Translations under genes and position numbers: made by a program
The notes under the pieces: model-generated
Databases searched by the model: none
Told to the model about the DNA's origin: nothing
What the model saw: the letters and a program-made list of their open reading frames with translations, nothing else
NCBI GenBank assembly: GCA_015179125.1
Contig: WHVA01000115.1
Coordinates: forward strand, 186,001 to 250,000
From: Gautieria morchelliformis
Taxonomy: Eukaryota > Basidiomycota > Agaricomycetes > Gomphales > Gomphaceae
DNA: 64,000 nt
Direction of reading: 5' to 3'
Shown here: one piece after another, positions 47,701-59,687 of the stretch
Numbering within the stretch: position 1 is the first letter of the stretch
Layout: each line of letters opens with the position of its first letter

Positions 47701-49782
47701 TCGGCAGGGTTCGGGTCAATATCCTTTAAGGACCTGGAAAGCACGTGCTTCTTCCCAAGAAGGGCGTCCTGGATGTCTTGTTCGGCACGGGAGGTGATAA
47801 GAAGATGGAAATTATACGGCAGTTGTGCTGCTTCGTTGCCCAGGACAGACAAGAGATCCTGGCGAGATTCCTTGTCTCCACTCTCATCCAATGCATCAAT
47901 AACGATTATTGTCGGTCCAATGGCCATTAGGTCCTGGGAGGGGTCCAGAATGAACTTTTGGAATTGCTCACGAGGTACGCGTGTGGTCCAAAGTGATTTC
48001 TGCTCCCCGACGACTTTCAGCAACGATGCTTTTCGTGCTGGATCCTGATCAGCCAGATCACGAGCAATCGTGCTAAAGAGATTGTCGGGGGATCGCTGTG
48101 CCTGAAGAGCGCGGTCAAAAAAGTATGAGGACCCGAGACGTTTGACGTTGCTAAATCGTTTAGCGACCTCGTGAGCAATTGCAGACTTGCCGGCACCCGC
48201 AACGTCGCTCAACAAAAATATGCGTGGGGTGTCCTTGCTCTCCTGATTGGCCCAATCCCAGATTTCCGCAATCACTGTCTCCCGAGTCTCCCGAAGACAT
48301 CCTTTGTCAGGATGGAACTTAGCACCGCCTGCGTAGGGCATGTCAAGCAGCCGAACTGCCCCAGCTGGTTGCAAGGTGCATTAGGCTTGGGAAAGGCCTC
48401 AAACCAGAAAACTCACAGAGGTCGCCGACGTCATCCAAAACACGTAGGACAGTGATTTCAGTATGAATGACGGCATGTTCCTGTAACGCCAGTCTGATTT
48501 TGTTGAACGTTTCCTGGTATTGTTTGACCTTGCTGTCAACATCCGACATTAGATTCTTCGCGGTTCTTTTCCCTGAACAAAGATCATCAGCCATGGCAAC
48601 CTGACAAAATGGGCCCAACATACAGAAGTTCTTGTTTTTGGCATAGTCGCGGATAAAATAACTACACTCTACTGTCTGATTCGTCAAGGATATGATAATT
48701 GCCTTCTGCGATTCAATTTCCTTCAGCGGCTCTGCCAAGTGGACGAACGCATATGCGTCTCCGATGGTTTTCGCCAGCTCATTGATGCTATCATCCCGCT
48801 CCTTCTGGGCAATGATCATCTGGTCACATGTCAGAAACGTCTAGTCAGCTGGTGCATGATATAGATCTACCTTTTGCACACTAGACAAGATAGACCATGC
48901 CATTTTCGCGTAAGGGTGGACCTAGAATCAAGCAAACCGTGTACATGAGATGACCTGGGAGACCGCCGACGTTTGAACCATACCTCGGAGATCCCATCCA
49001 CGATCTCAGTAAACAGCTTGATCTTGTCCAGGAGTGGATCCCAGGCCGCCATTGTCGGGATGACAGTATTATTGGTGGTGGAAATGACGCCGTCGACCAC
49101 ATTCCCTGCTTCAATAATTGCGGACGGCGCGGGGTTCATACTATCGACCACTTTCGCTTCGCTGACTGCTTCGTTCAACTGGCCTTCCAGAGCCTCGTCG
49201 GACGTCCCGAAAGACGTAATGGTGAACTCAAGGATAGTCTGAACATTATGCATGTTCCCTGCCTCATCATATTTACGCAGTTTGAGAGAAACGGTCGCTG
49301 AGTTCGATGATTACGTGTGCACCCAGTCGTTGAGCGATGAGGACTGACCTCCTGTTGCTGCTTGCTCAAGCAGCAACTCAATCCTTTCCTTCGCACCGCC
49401 AATGTACTCATCGCTACCAAATCTATGATGCCTATAGACTTCGATGCCTAATACAGAACACCCGTTCAAGTCGTTGCTGGGCATGGATTTAAGATCTACG
49501 TGAAGATAACACTGGAATTAAACGCACAAATAGAACGACTCATCCCATGATGCAGTATTGGCTCTCGCAGCTACGGCGGTCTTCTTGACATCCTTATCGA
49601 CGAAGAGTTTCACGTAGTAATTACCAGGGAATTTGCCGAACAGTCCAATATTGGGAAGGTGATTGTATTTCAAGTCTATTGTCGATCGTCAAGAGTCAAT
49701 ACACGATGAAGAGCGCAAATGAAACAGTCTTTCCTGTAACTTTGATCGCGCTTAATGCAGCAGGAGTATTCGAGGTGGAGAG
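44729..49782 (-). CDS. NLR-type STAND protein: C2-like, NACHT, 14 WD40 repeats
   Basis: Architecture from the N-terminus: C2-like domain (GLFGKFPGNYYVKLFVD; VLGIEVYRHHRFGSDEYIGG; LRKYDEAGNMHNVQTILEFT), helical linker (VHPYAKMAWSILSSVQK; AQKERDDSINELAKTIGDAY; ECSYFIRDYAKNKNF), NACHT NTPase with Walker A DVAGAGKSAIAHEV, Walker B TIIVIDALDES and LLITSRAEQD, then PISLLHTSFRDFLTD, and a WD40 domain of 14 repeats of 43 residues (44,729 to ~46,560). Introns that restore the frame include 46,697-46,835 and 48,365-48,416. The start is unresolved: the first visible coding exon is open back to 49,782 with no ATG, so a 5' exon is missing or lost. The family is linked to non-self recognition and regulated cell death in fungi. 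The near-identical repeats indicate recent repeat shuffling. Confidence 0.85.
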
Positions 49783-52285
49783 TCAAGAATTGGCTTACTA
49801 GAGAAGTTATCGTGGACTTACGGTACTGCGCTCTGAGTGTTCATCGTTCGCAGTGTTCGAAATGGGTAGGCTACGACAGAGACCGCCCATGGCACTGCCG
49901 TATTTCGGACCCGCCTGTCAGAAAGACATGGCACTGATATGGCACTGCCGCATTCTGGCCGTGTCACGGAAACAGTGACGTCACACCGGACCCTCTGTCA
50001 CACGATCCGCCGCCACCCCGCAATGATCTGCCTTCTCCTCTTCCGCCTCCTAGTCCTCCCTATCTCTCGCCGCAGCAAGAATATACCGGGCTGCCTAAAG
50101 CATGCTCGTCAATATCCGTATGGCAGTTGCCGGGTGACCTTAAATCCCCACCCCGAGGCTTCTCCGAGGCTTCAAACTCCGACGCACCCCTCACCACCCA
50201 CAAGGCTTCATGTACATCAGTAATTAGAAATATACCAATTAAGAGATTAAAAAAATTGTTGAGTGTAAATTTTACTGTTTCTCCCGGGCGCACGAAGAGG
50301 ACCGACCATGCACCGACCCTCCCCTCCCTCGCTACGCTCGGGGGTCCCCCGAACCGGGTCGGTTCAGGTCGGCACGCTAAAGCCTCGTTCGTGCATCCAA
50401 AATAGTATATGTGTACCGTGAATTTCATGTACCAACAATTAAAATGCCACATTGAGGTATAGAAAGAAAGTAGAGAAAAAGCCAATAGGGCTACAAAAAG
50501 AAATGTAAGTGTCAAAGAAACATTTACACTGAGCACAGCTCGAACCCACGCCTAGTGTGACACGGATTTAACGATTCAACCACTGCACTAAGCCGACTTT
50601 ATACCAAAACGTACCCTTTAAACATTATATATTCATACATGAGACGCTTATAGTTACAATAAATGTAACATGTTTTAATCTTTCAGAATTTTTCTGAGGC
50701 ATTTTATTGCCATTATATTTTGTTTTTCTTTATAAATAAACTTCATTGTGATGTGGAGAACTTACGCGAGCGTGTGCGTCGGAGTCCGAAGCGTCGCGTC
50801 GGGGTGGGGATTTACGACTTTTCGCAGTTGCCACACTGTGATCCGTCTTTCGCTCTTTCGCTCGTGGGTGAAGTTACGGTGTTCGGAGAAAGGATAGTGT
50901 CGTTGGAACCCACCGCCAGTGTTACATAAAGACACATCCAGACGCGACACCGTGGCCCCCAGAGGCGCCAGATTCTCACCTGGTGCCGTCATGTAATAAG
51001 ATTGATGGTTGTGTGACCTATCATTGCATCAATATCTCGTAGTCCCTCTGGGCTCGTATTGACCCTATAATGAGCGTTCTCAAACTTCCTACCATATGTA
51101 ATACACAATGTCTACGCACAGCGCATACTTTGTGGGTGGCCTCGGCGATAAAGTAATTTAACTGTATATTGCAACTCTCCATCATATTTGCACTGCCAGT
51201 GAGCACTATACTGGCGAGATTCCCTTGGCGGTCTAGCGGCTGGTAAACATTCACCGTGGATAGATTACAGGTACAATGGTCTCGATTGGACAGTTCGTCT
51301 GGGACTCGAATGTGTAATTGTTTTTTTCTTGTTGATTGCTGACTTGTAAAGATGTCTTGTGTCGCCTTGGGCCTACAGCGAAACCGTGTGTCTCGATCCT
51401 GTCAAGGTAAGCTGAATATGTACTCACCAGTGGTATGTGCTATGCAAAATGGGGCTACTGCTAGCATTTGGCGTCACCGGGGAATGTTGTTCCTTTTAGA
51501 ACAGACACAAATTGGACGGTACAGGATCACTGTCCAGTGTGGATGAACATGAATAACCTTCAGGTAGCTACGAGTGTTTCCAAGTTGCTCAATAATCATC
51601 ATTCTCTAAAATTATGAGCATGGCTCAGAGAAGATTATTACCAAGCTACGGTTACTAGGGAGGATGGATCACTCCCGCGCGAACCCACGATCTCGAAGGA
51701 GAGATGGATGAGCCATCCTCTTTCTGCTCTTGCAAATCATGCTCCTCCACATGGTCCTCCATGACGATCACCTCCACATCCTCCTCGGAGTCTTGATGAA
51801 GAACTATGTTCAATACGCCAACAATTCCAGCTCACAAGACTACATACAACAATGCACTTTAGCCGCCACTCTGAGTCATAGTAGACCAGCATAACTCACA
51901 GGGGGTGTACTCAAAACAGTGGTGACAGAGGTTAGCAGACCTTACGGGCCTCGCCCTGGATTGTGCACATGGTCAAACAAGTGTGAAAATTTATGCTGGA
52001 AGGTCTCCAAGCCCAACAGAGTGGGCCGCTGCGAGAAATAAAGCGATCCCTCCGGGTGAACTTGATGAAGGCTAACACATGGAAGCCGGATACCTGTAGA
52101 GGTTGTGAGGATTAAAAAATACTTGAAAGGTACAGCAACAGAGGCAACCAGATGGCTGGATACCTGTAGAGGTTGTTAGGGCTAAAAAATAGACTTGGCA
52201 ATGCAAAGCTGAATAATTATACTGGAGAATGGATGTAAGCCTGTAAAAATTGACAGGAAGTCAAGCAACTCATGTACTACACAAC
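49783..52285. other. Gene-free repeat region
   Basis: No gene recognised. It contains an inverted repeat (50,127-50,190 against 50,765-50,835, sharing TAAATCCCCACCCCGA and ACTCCGACGCAC), a tRNA-like SINE head inside it, and a ~75 bp tandem duplication at ~52,085-52,195 (GGATACCTGTAGAGGTTGT). Confidence 0.55.
50528..50597 (-). repeat. tRNA-derived SINE-like head
   Basis: The minus strand reads GTCGGCTTAGTGCAGTGGTT (A-box-like) and, about 40 bases on, GTGGGTTCGAGCTG (B-box-like). The spacing suits an internal Pol III promoter, but the arms do not fold into a full tRNA. The body would extend toward ~50,200. A true tRNA gene is unlikely. Confidence 0.4.
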
Positions 52286-52469
52286 ATCCAGGGTTGGCAA
52301 GGGCCAGGGAGGCCAGGGGAATGCAGGGTTGATGTCAGGGCCAGGCATTGGCTCTGACTGTGGACTAGCATCGTATAATATGGGCTCTCTGGCATTGGGA
52401 GTCTCTAGACTTCTCTCTTTGGATTTCCCTTTATCAGGTGAGTTACCAGATGTATGATATACTATCCAG

Positions 52470-52840
52470 AAAATTACTGTTTCACCCCAGAAGTGCTTAC
52501 ATCTTGTTTGATTGCTGTAGTATTTAGTTCTTGATAACATCCTCTACATCGTTGTTGAGAGTCTACTATTGCTGTCTACTCTAAACAGTTTCAAAAGTTT
52601 CACTTTTGAATCTTCATTCCGCTACACCAGCCTCATCTTCTCCTTGACCCAGTCACATGATCAACACCAAGCATCAACAGACATGCCTTGCTGAGCTTAG
52701 TCAGCCCATGCATACATTGCACATTGGGATGACCATAGCATCCCCAGTCCCTGAGCATAAAAGAACTTGATCAATTCTTTTTAATATAACAGTTATATTA
52801 AGAGATCCCAGTATGCATCCCTGGTAAAACCCATGGATAT
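52470..52840 (-). mobile_element. Partial family E LTR-like element (copy 2)
   Basis: Similar to the reverse complement of 11,740-12,478: CTGTTTCACCCCAGAAGT, GTTGAGAGTCTACTATTGCT, CTACTCTAAACAGT, GAGCTTAGTCAGC. Boundaries are approximate and the left end is truncated. Confidence 0.65.
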
Positions 52841-52850
52841 GAGTCCAGGT

Positions 52851-53321
52851 TGTTGGGTGCATATATGCTCCAGCACCAGAATTGAGCCAAATACATTCCA
52901 TTATTTGTGTTTCATTTCAATTTCATTTCAGATTGTTCCTCTATGATCACTTTATTTTTCAGAATTTTTCAGAAGTTTTCTATCAAGTATGTGTACTTCT
53001 ATTTCGGTTTGTTTTTCCAGCTGGCCCTACTACCTTTGGCTTCCGTCACCCTGACCAGTCAGCTCTGCCGAATGTGGGACCCAAAATGATTTGGCCACCC
53101 ACTCTGCCATGGGTGCTAAAGAGCCAGGTGGTAGTATATGCGAAGTAAGACATGATTTCGACCTCTCTCAGTGACAATCAAATTCACTGAGAGAGGCAAG
53201 TAAATTAGTTTTGTTTCCTTTGATTTATTGACCAAGAAATCCTGTAGTAATTCAATTTCTAGGTATTTTATAATATAATTAGTGACAATTAAACTCACTG
53301 AGAGAGTAATTCAATTTCTAG
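52851..53321 (+). mobile_element. Short non-coding element with doubled hairpin/CTAG 3' terminus, copy 2
   Basis: Starts TGTTGGGTGCATATATGCTC and ends CAATTTCTAG, like the copy at 4821-5256. The hairpin AGTGACAAT-AAA-TCACTGAGAGAG occurs at ~53,170-53,195 and ~53,281-53,306, each followed by GTAATTCAATTTCTAG. The duplicated tail word differs from that of copy 1 (GTATATTTGATTCTAG), yet within each copy the two tails agree. Confidence 0.7.
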
Positions 53322-53489
53322 TCTTTTCTTTTGAACTCAAAGTCCAGTCCTACTGCCTGTAATTCCTGTCTACAACACAGGTGACCTGTGAGTTGACTTG
53401 TGTGCAGCCTTATGTTGTATATCTCCTTATTTATGTATACCCTTTGGGTTTCCCCTCTATCAGTCAGCTCACGTGGTAGTGTGATCTCC

Positions 53490-54158
53490 TGTTATGTATC
53501 ATGAATCCAGAAGTCGGAACTATAAAGGACAGTGGCTTCAACACATGTGTTGCACCCTGAATGAACTACTGGTCCTAAGGATTTCAGAAGTTGGAGTTGA
53601 AGATGTCGGAACTGAGGTAGACAAGGGTTCAAGGTCAACCAAAGTTGGAAGTTGGAAGTCAAGAGTGAAAGGCAATCAGAAGTCAGAAGACTGACTGGAA
53701 GACTAAGAGACAGAGATCTTGCAAGTGCCATAGTCAATAATCTGATTACAGAATAAGATGCATATATGAGTGGGTGGTTTTATACAAAGAGCTGGAGCAA
53801 CATGTCAAGGGAGGATACTAAGCATGTTCCAATACAAGCATAAGTAACTAAGACAAATCGTGCAGGTAACTAATCAGGAACAAGAGAACTACAAGGTGGT
53901 AAAGAGAAGATCACAAGTCAATGGGGAAGAAGGACAAAGGGAACTGGCTATATGACAATGGAACATTCAGGGCTCCTCAGGTTTTTGCCATACCGTCTTG
54001 CTGTGTTGTGAGTCGAGTCCAAAAGGTCCAAATAATAGAGTCAAAAGGACATGTTGGAGGGGGAACAGTGGGGGACAAGGGAGGAGGTGGTGGAGGTGGC
54101 AGAGGTGGTGGAGGTGAATCCAAAGTGGCAGGACTTGGTATGTGGCATGGTTGTAACA
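53490..54158 (-). mobile_element. Solo LTR, family C (copy 4)
   Basis: In reverse orientation, from TGTTATGTATC to GGTTGTAACA, with the exact 5 bp duplication TCTCC at 53,485-53,489 and 54,159-54,163. Inserted into the family B LTR. Contains GGTTTTATACAAAGAGCTGG, the reverse of the family's TATA region. Confidence 0.92.
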
Positions 54159-54236
54159 TCTCCAGAACTAGCAGGGGTTGTCCTTACAGACAGCCAAGCC
54201 TGCCTCTCTGATCTCATTACTCCCTTTGGAATGAAA

Positions 54237-54928
54237 GGCACATTAAAATGATAATAGGGCATGTATAGGTGGGGAGAGGGGTCACACCATGTGGAGAGAG
54301 GTCATGCTTTGGAGAGGGATTTAGGGAGTAGGGGTTTGAGGGTTGTTGAATGTGAGGTAGTGGGGTCAGTAGAGGAGAGGGAATAGAAGGCAGTATGGTA
54401 TCATAGGTGGGAATGCAGTTTGTAGATGATGCCAGAGGTTTGGTTTGTAGGTGCACCAGAGAATAAGAATGTTGGTGAGGGAGTGGGGTTATAGCAGTTT
54501 GCAGTACACAGTGCAGGTGTTTATTTGGCTTTGTATTGGTAGGCAAAACCAAAACTGCTGTAGTACAGGCAGTTCTGCATGAAATGATTTGAAATTTGAA
54601 ATACTTAGTCACATAAGCCTTTATGAGGGCACAGTAACCTGATGCATGCCTAAACAAGCTATAAGGATTTTGCACTTTTGGCTATACATACACTGCAAAA
54701 ATGTGAATTTGCGTTTAGGCATGTATCAGGTCACTGTGCCCTCATAAAGGCTTTTGTGACCAAATATTTCAAATGTAGAGTCATTTCATGCAGAACCGCC
54801 TGTGCTACAGCAGTTTTGGTTTTGCCCACCAATTCAAAGCCAACCTGTCTTATGTAGTGCAAAGCACTGTAAAGGTATTGTGCAGAACAATGCATCCTAC
54901 TGGTTATCAGGTAGCATTTTAATGTGCC
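54237..54928. mobile_element. Foldback/MITE-like element
   Basis: Ends are a perfect 14 bp inverted repeat, GGCACATTAAAATG. Inside, two 131-base arms (54,525-54,655 and 54,713-54,843) are inverted copies, for example AGGCAAAACCAAAACTGCTG against its reverse complement, separated by a 57-base loop. No coding capacity. No clear target-site duplication. Confidence 0.85.
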
Positions 54929-55559
54929 ATTTTGAACTGAATCAGAGGGCAGTGCATCATCCTACATTCACAATCTTCTGCTAATGTCATTCACCTACAC
55001 CACAATGGACCATTCCTACACTGCAGAAGCAAAAATGAGTTTGTGTGGGAAGGGGCATGGTCACTTTGAAAGACCTCATTCATCACCTTTCACTTACACC
55101 TACAGTGGACCCTACTTGTGCAAGTAGACAGGTTGGTGGGCTTCCACATATGAAGAAGGACAACATAGGAAGTGGAAATGGCAATGCTGTAAATTTTACC
55201 ACTTTCAGATTGCATGACCATACTATTGGTCCTCAGTTGGTGACCCATTTCTGCTGTAACATCAACCTCACCTGGCTTGTAGAATGTCACACAGAGCTAT
55301 GGTGAAGGAGATTCAAAGTGAAATGGGTGTGGATCTCCTTACCTAAGGTGCTAACTGTAGAGCTACTGAGCATGCCAAGCTACCAGACATAGACATGGGT
55401 GGGGATATGTGAAAGTCAGGAGTGGGGTTAAAGGGAAACAGAGGAAAGAGAAGATGAGATAGAAGGAAGAGAGAAGGAAGGCAGAAAAGGAACAGACAGG
55501 TGCCCCCTGACAGGTGCCAATAGATAGCAGCAAGATTCCCCATAGAGCATAGTGTGGCT
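54929..55559. other. Spacer without recognised features
   Basis: No gene seen. Short ORFs on either strand show no motif. The right half is purine-rich (GAAAGAGAAGATGAGATAG). Confidence 0.5.
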
Positions 55560-58022
55560 TGTTTCTCACCAAACACTCACACTTTTGACCCCATGACAGA
55601 AAGCTCCAGTTTCTGAAATTGCACAGGCCTTGCTCCCACCAAGTAATGGCAAGATTCTCCATGGACTATATGGTATCAAGTTGCTCCTCACCAAACACTC
55701 CTCCTTGTTTCAATCACCAGGATATCCAGTTCCTCAGCCTCCTTCAGCCTTCCCTGACTCTGGTAGGTGGCAGCAAGATTCTCCATGGACTGTAGTATGT
55801 TAGGATGCTCCTCACCAAGCACCCTCTTCATTGTCTCCATGACAGGAACCTGCAGTTCCTCAGTCTCTGTCCACCGGCCCCGATTCTGATAGGTGGCAGC
55901 CAGATTCCCCATGGAGCATAGTGCATCAGGATGCTCCTCACCAAGCACCCTCTTCCTTGCCTACATGACAGGAACCTCCAGTTCCTCAGCCTCTGTCCAC
56001 TGGCCCTGATTCTGATAAGTGACAGCCAGATTCCCCATAGAGCACAGTGTGTCAGGATGCTCCCCACCAAGCACCCTCTTGCTTGTCTCCATGACAGGAA
56101 CCTGCGTTCCTCAGCCTCTGTCCACCGGCCCTGATTCTGATAGGTGGCAGCCAGATTCCCCATAGAGCATAGTGTGTCAGGATGCTCCTCACCAAGCACC
56201 CTCTTCCTTGCCTCCATGACAGGAACCTGCAGTTCTTCAGCCTCAGTCCACCGGCCCTTATTCTGATAGATTATGGAAAGGTTCCCCATAGAGCGTAGTG
56301 TGTCAGGATGCTCCTCACCAAGCACCCTCTTCTTTGTCTCCATGACAGAAACCTCCAGTTCCTCAGCCTCCATCCACCGGCCCTCATTCTGATAGGTGGC
56401 AGCAAGATTCCACATGGAGCACAGTGTGTCAGGATGCTCCTCACCAAGCACCCTCTTCCTTGTCTCCATGACAGGAACCTCCAGTTCCTCAGCCTCCATC
56501 CACTGACCCTGATTCTTATAGTTGATGGCAAGATTCCCTATAGAGCGTAGTGTGGCAGGATCCTCATCACCAAGCACCCTTTTCCTTATCTCCATGACAG
56601 AAACCTCCAGTTTCTCAACCTCCTTCCACCAGCCCTGTTTCTGATAGGTAATAGCAAGATTCCCCGTGGAGCGCAGTGTGTCAGGATGCTCTACCCCCAG
56701 CATGCTCTGCCTAGTTTCCATCACTACTATCCCTAGCTCAATGGCCTCATTCCATTGCCCTGCATCATCATATACCTGCCAGAAGCTCTCACATATATCA
56801 GAGTTACTTGTCGTTGCATGTGGTTTAGAAATATGAGGTAGAAGGGACCTCCTGAAGGCATAGTCCTCTATACATTTCCCCCATGTAACAGAAAGGGATA
56901 GTATCTGTAACATGAGTTGCAGTTTACTTTGCATTCTGAAACCCCTGTACGATCTTGAGTCCAAGCATGTACCAGTGGGTGAATGGAAAATGTTTTTCCA
57001 TCTCCACCAATGCTGATAAGTGAATATCATGCCAGCTCATTCATTATATTATGAAATTTGAAGTCACTCAAGTTCCCATTTGCAGTCTCAAAAGTTTGTA
57101 GAAATTGTGTTGCATCATCAAACTGGCCATCACTCTGCCAGGCAGCAGCTCTTTCAAATATACTTTTAGAAATACCCCCATGATGCAAATATGCACACAG
57201 GTGTAAGAGCCTTGCTGCTGTAGCACTAAGCTGTTTCCAGCTAATTTCCCATGTTGTATAGACTTCCAACTGATAGTCATCAAGTGTTTGCATAGAATGT
57301 GTCTGCATCAGTTGTGCTCGGTCAACCTTGAAGATCTGAAGGTATTCATCCATGCTTCAAGACTTTGAGATAAAAGCCCTGCTTGCACAATAGCTAGGGC
57401 AAGATACCCAAGTTCTTTTACAATCACAGATGCAACTCTTTGCTTGTTCTTGGAATCCTTGTCCATTGTGAATTGTGAATGTCAGAAGCAATTGAGTGGC
57501 ATCAATGGGATCCAAGCCTGACACATTGTAATTGGAGTCAGGTGAATGCACACGAAATTCCACATTACGACGGGTAATGAGGATGTTTCCATGCTTGCAT
57601 GCTGGGAAGTACTTTCGAAGGTTAATGCCTGGGTCATCAGCATTGTCTAGGAAGAGCAGCCATCTTTGGTGCTGCCCTGTAAGCCAGCACAGAGCCTCAC
57701 TGGCAGTCTTGCCAATTCCCACTTCACAAGCACTATCTTCAAGGCCTGACTCTAGGGCTTGTGCACTAGTTGCATCAATGCAATACACTCTCCAGAAACT
57801 ACACATCCAATAGATCAGTCCACATATAACAAACCTGGGTAAAGTACCCCACCGTTGATAAAAGTTATCAATGAATGTCAATGCAATCTGTGTTTTCCCT
57901 GCCCCACCAAGCCCATACAAGACAGATATGCGCAACACATACACTGAAGCCTCAGGCCTTCCTAGTCCTGACACTAGGCAGGTGCTTGCAACTTTTATTA
58001 TATGTAGTGTAGATTCACCCAT
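55560..58022 (-). pseudogene. NB-ARC/TPR NLR-type gene, decayed
   Basis: The NB-ARC part (57,357-58,022) has the P-loop VLYGLGGAGKTQIALTFID, RWLLFLDNADDPGINLRKYF and NILITRRN. It continues, after a frameshift near 57,440, as VKELGYLALAIVQAGL and then LDEYLQIFKVDRAQL and SWKQLSATAARLLHLCAYLH. The C-terminal part is 9-10 kinesin-light-chain-type TPRs of 42 residues (e.g. GRWTEAEELQVPVME, RKRVLGEEHPDTLCSMGNLA). The first five are intact; then come a 1 nt deletion at ~56,104, a TAG at ~55,963 (VPVM-stop-ARKRV) and another deletion at ~55,690. In fungi such proteins act as intracellular sensors. This copy is probably inactive beyond the fifth TPR. Confidence 0.8.
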
Positions 58023-58613
58023 TTTATTCTCAGATTATAGAAAAGAAGAGAGTGAAAGTACATGGTAATCTTATTGTTTGGATATAAATGAATTTACTTT
58101 TGTCCCTCCCCGAGCAGCGACTCCACTGACGAGAACGCCTCTTCTTATTTTTTCTACCCACTTTTAATATACACTATATCATTATAACTATTCATATTAA
58201 TACTCCTTCTCATATATATTACAAATATCTAGACAACTACTATTACTTCATGCTGTACTCTAATACTCTCTCATTATAACTATTCATACTAATACTCCTA
58301 CTCATATCTATTAGAAGTATCTATCCAAGTATTTATTACTCTCTCATATGTATATATATCTTCAAGATGTTTAAATATATACAGAATATTCTAATAATAT
58401 CTATTATTTTCCTTATAAATACTACTATATATTCCTATATGTTGTTATTAATACTCTTATAATATTATTATATACTCATATGTACTGTATCACATGACCT
58501 TTTTGATTAACCTCCCTAGGTTTCACAATACGTAACAATAGATCAGCTTACAGGTCCTGAAACTAAGTCTATATATCATTATAGACTAAAAATAGTGAAC
58601 ACAGTGTTCTGGG
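58023..58613. other. Very AT-rich spacer
   Basis: Degenerate repeats of TATTCATA-TAATACTCCT and ATATATAT between ~58,150 and 58,470. No gene. Confidence 0.7.
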
Positions 58614-59020
58614 ATGCTACTTACCAGGACCTCTTACTTAACTCCATGGCTTGGATCTCCAGCTCTTCAGCATCCTTCCACCGACCATGATTCCAATAGG
58701 CTGAGGCAAGGTTGCCCATGGCATTCAGGGTGTCAGGATGCTCCTCTTCAAGGACCCTCTTCCTTGCCTCCATCACTTGAACCTCCAGCTTTTCAGCATC
58801 CTTCCACTGGCCCTGATTGCAATAGGTTGAGGCAAGGTTGCCCATGGTGGTCAGGGTTTCAGGGTGTGCCTCTCCAAGGACCCTCTTCCTTGCCTCCATC
58901 ACTTGAACCTCCAGCTCTCCAGCATCCTTCCACCGGCCCTGATTCCAATAGGTTGAGCAAGGTTACCCATGGTGGTCAGGGTCTCAGGATGCTCCTCTCC
59001 AAGGACCCCTTCCTTGCCTC
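58614..59020 (-). pseudogene. TPR gene fragment truncated by an LTR element
   Basis: The minus strand reads KRVLGEAHPETLTTMGNLAS, YCNQGQWKDAEKLEVQVMEA, KRVLEEEHPDTLNAMGNLAS and YWNHGRWKDAEELEIQAMEL: kinesin-light-chain-type TPRs, of a different subfamily from the gene at 55.5-58.0 kb. A frameshift lies near 58,955. The family B LTR at 59,021 cuts the coding sequence inside a repeat, and the rest is not in the window. Confidence 0.8.
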
Positions 59021-59500
59021 TGTCAGGGGACACCCTGTTTTCCATTTCCAGTTCCGACACCACACCCAGTTCCGACTCCATTTCCGACTCCGCTTCCGGT
59101 TCCGATTCCATCTCCGCATCCGCTTTCGGGAACGATTCCGCTTCTGGGAGAACTTCCACCAGTTCCGTTCGCCTTGCCAGTTCCACTCCAATTTCCGACT
59201 TCCGCCCCGGAACAGTGTCGGAAATCAAGCGACTCGCATAATAGGTGGCATCAAGGGTCGATCAAGGGTCAGGGGGATGCAGGGTTGATGGCGGGTGCCA
59301 AGCGTTGTCCCTGGCTGCGCAGCGTAGTATAATACGGGCTCGCTGACATTGGGGGTCCTTAGACTTTTCTCTTTGGATTTCCCCTTATCAGGTGAGAACC
59401 CCCTCTCTTGTATGCTCTGTTCATTTATACATACTTTGGATTTCCCCTTGTCAGTTGTGTGGTAGTGGGATCTCCACGACTAGCCAGGGTTGCCCTTACA
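59021..59500 (+). repeat. Ty3/Gypsy family B LTR (B1)
   Basis: TGTCAGGGGACACCC to TTGCCCTTACA. TATAATA at 59,328-59,334, then AGACTTTTCT at 59,361-59,370, 33 bases on, the inferred RNA start and primer. The word CTTTGGATTTCCCCTT occurs twice in the 3' half. Five bases before it are GCCTC. Confidence 0.93.
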
Positions 59501-59512
59501 GCAGAAAAGTCT
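59501..59512 (+). promoter_or_regulatory. Putative self-primed primer-binding site of family B (B1)
   Basis: AGAAAAGTCT at 59,503-59,512, two bases after the LTR, is the exact reverse complement of AGACTTTTCT in the LTR. The same pair exists in copy B2 (61,493-61,502 and 61,635-61,644). Confidence 0.7.
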
Positions 59513-59687
59513 CTCCCCTAGAGGACCGGCGGTCGTACTGCGCGTTGCATTCGCCATAGGTGCGTTCGGAATCGGAGACAGCGACTCGGAGATCGCAACC
59601 TCTTCCGCACATACAGCGTACGACAGCCCCTCTTCTTACGTCAAGCTCCCAACCCCGGAAATCCCGTCCCATATTTCTCCTTCCAAC

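Larger units (their letters stand above)
52290..54188 (+). mobile_element. Broken family B LTR carrying nested insertions
   Basis: Left part (52,290-52,445) matches family B around TATAATATGGGCTC and GGATTTCCCTTTATCAGGTG. The right part resumes at ~53,430 (TTTGGGTTTCCCCTCTATCA, GTGGTAGTGTGATCTCC) and ends after the solo LTR with AGAACTAGCAGGGGTTGTCC and TTACA at 54,188. Between lie a family E piece, the hairpin/CTAG element and a family C solo LTR. The 5' end of the LTR is missing. Confidence 0.8.

Noticed and set aside
51665-51715. Second tRNA-like candidate (GGGTTCGCGCGGG on the minus strand)
   Set aside because: No A box at proper spacing and the T stem does not pair.
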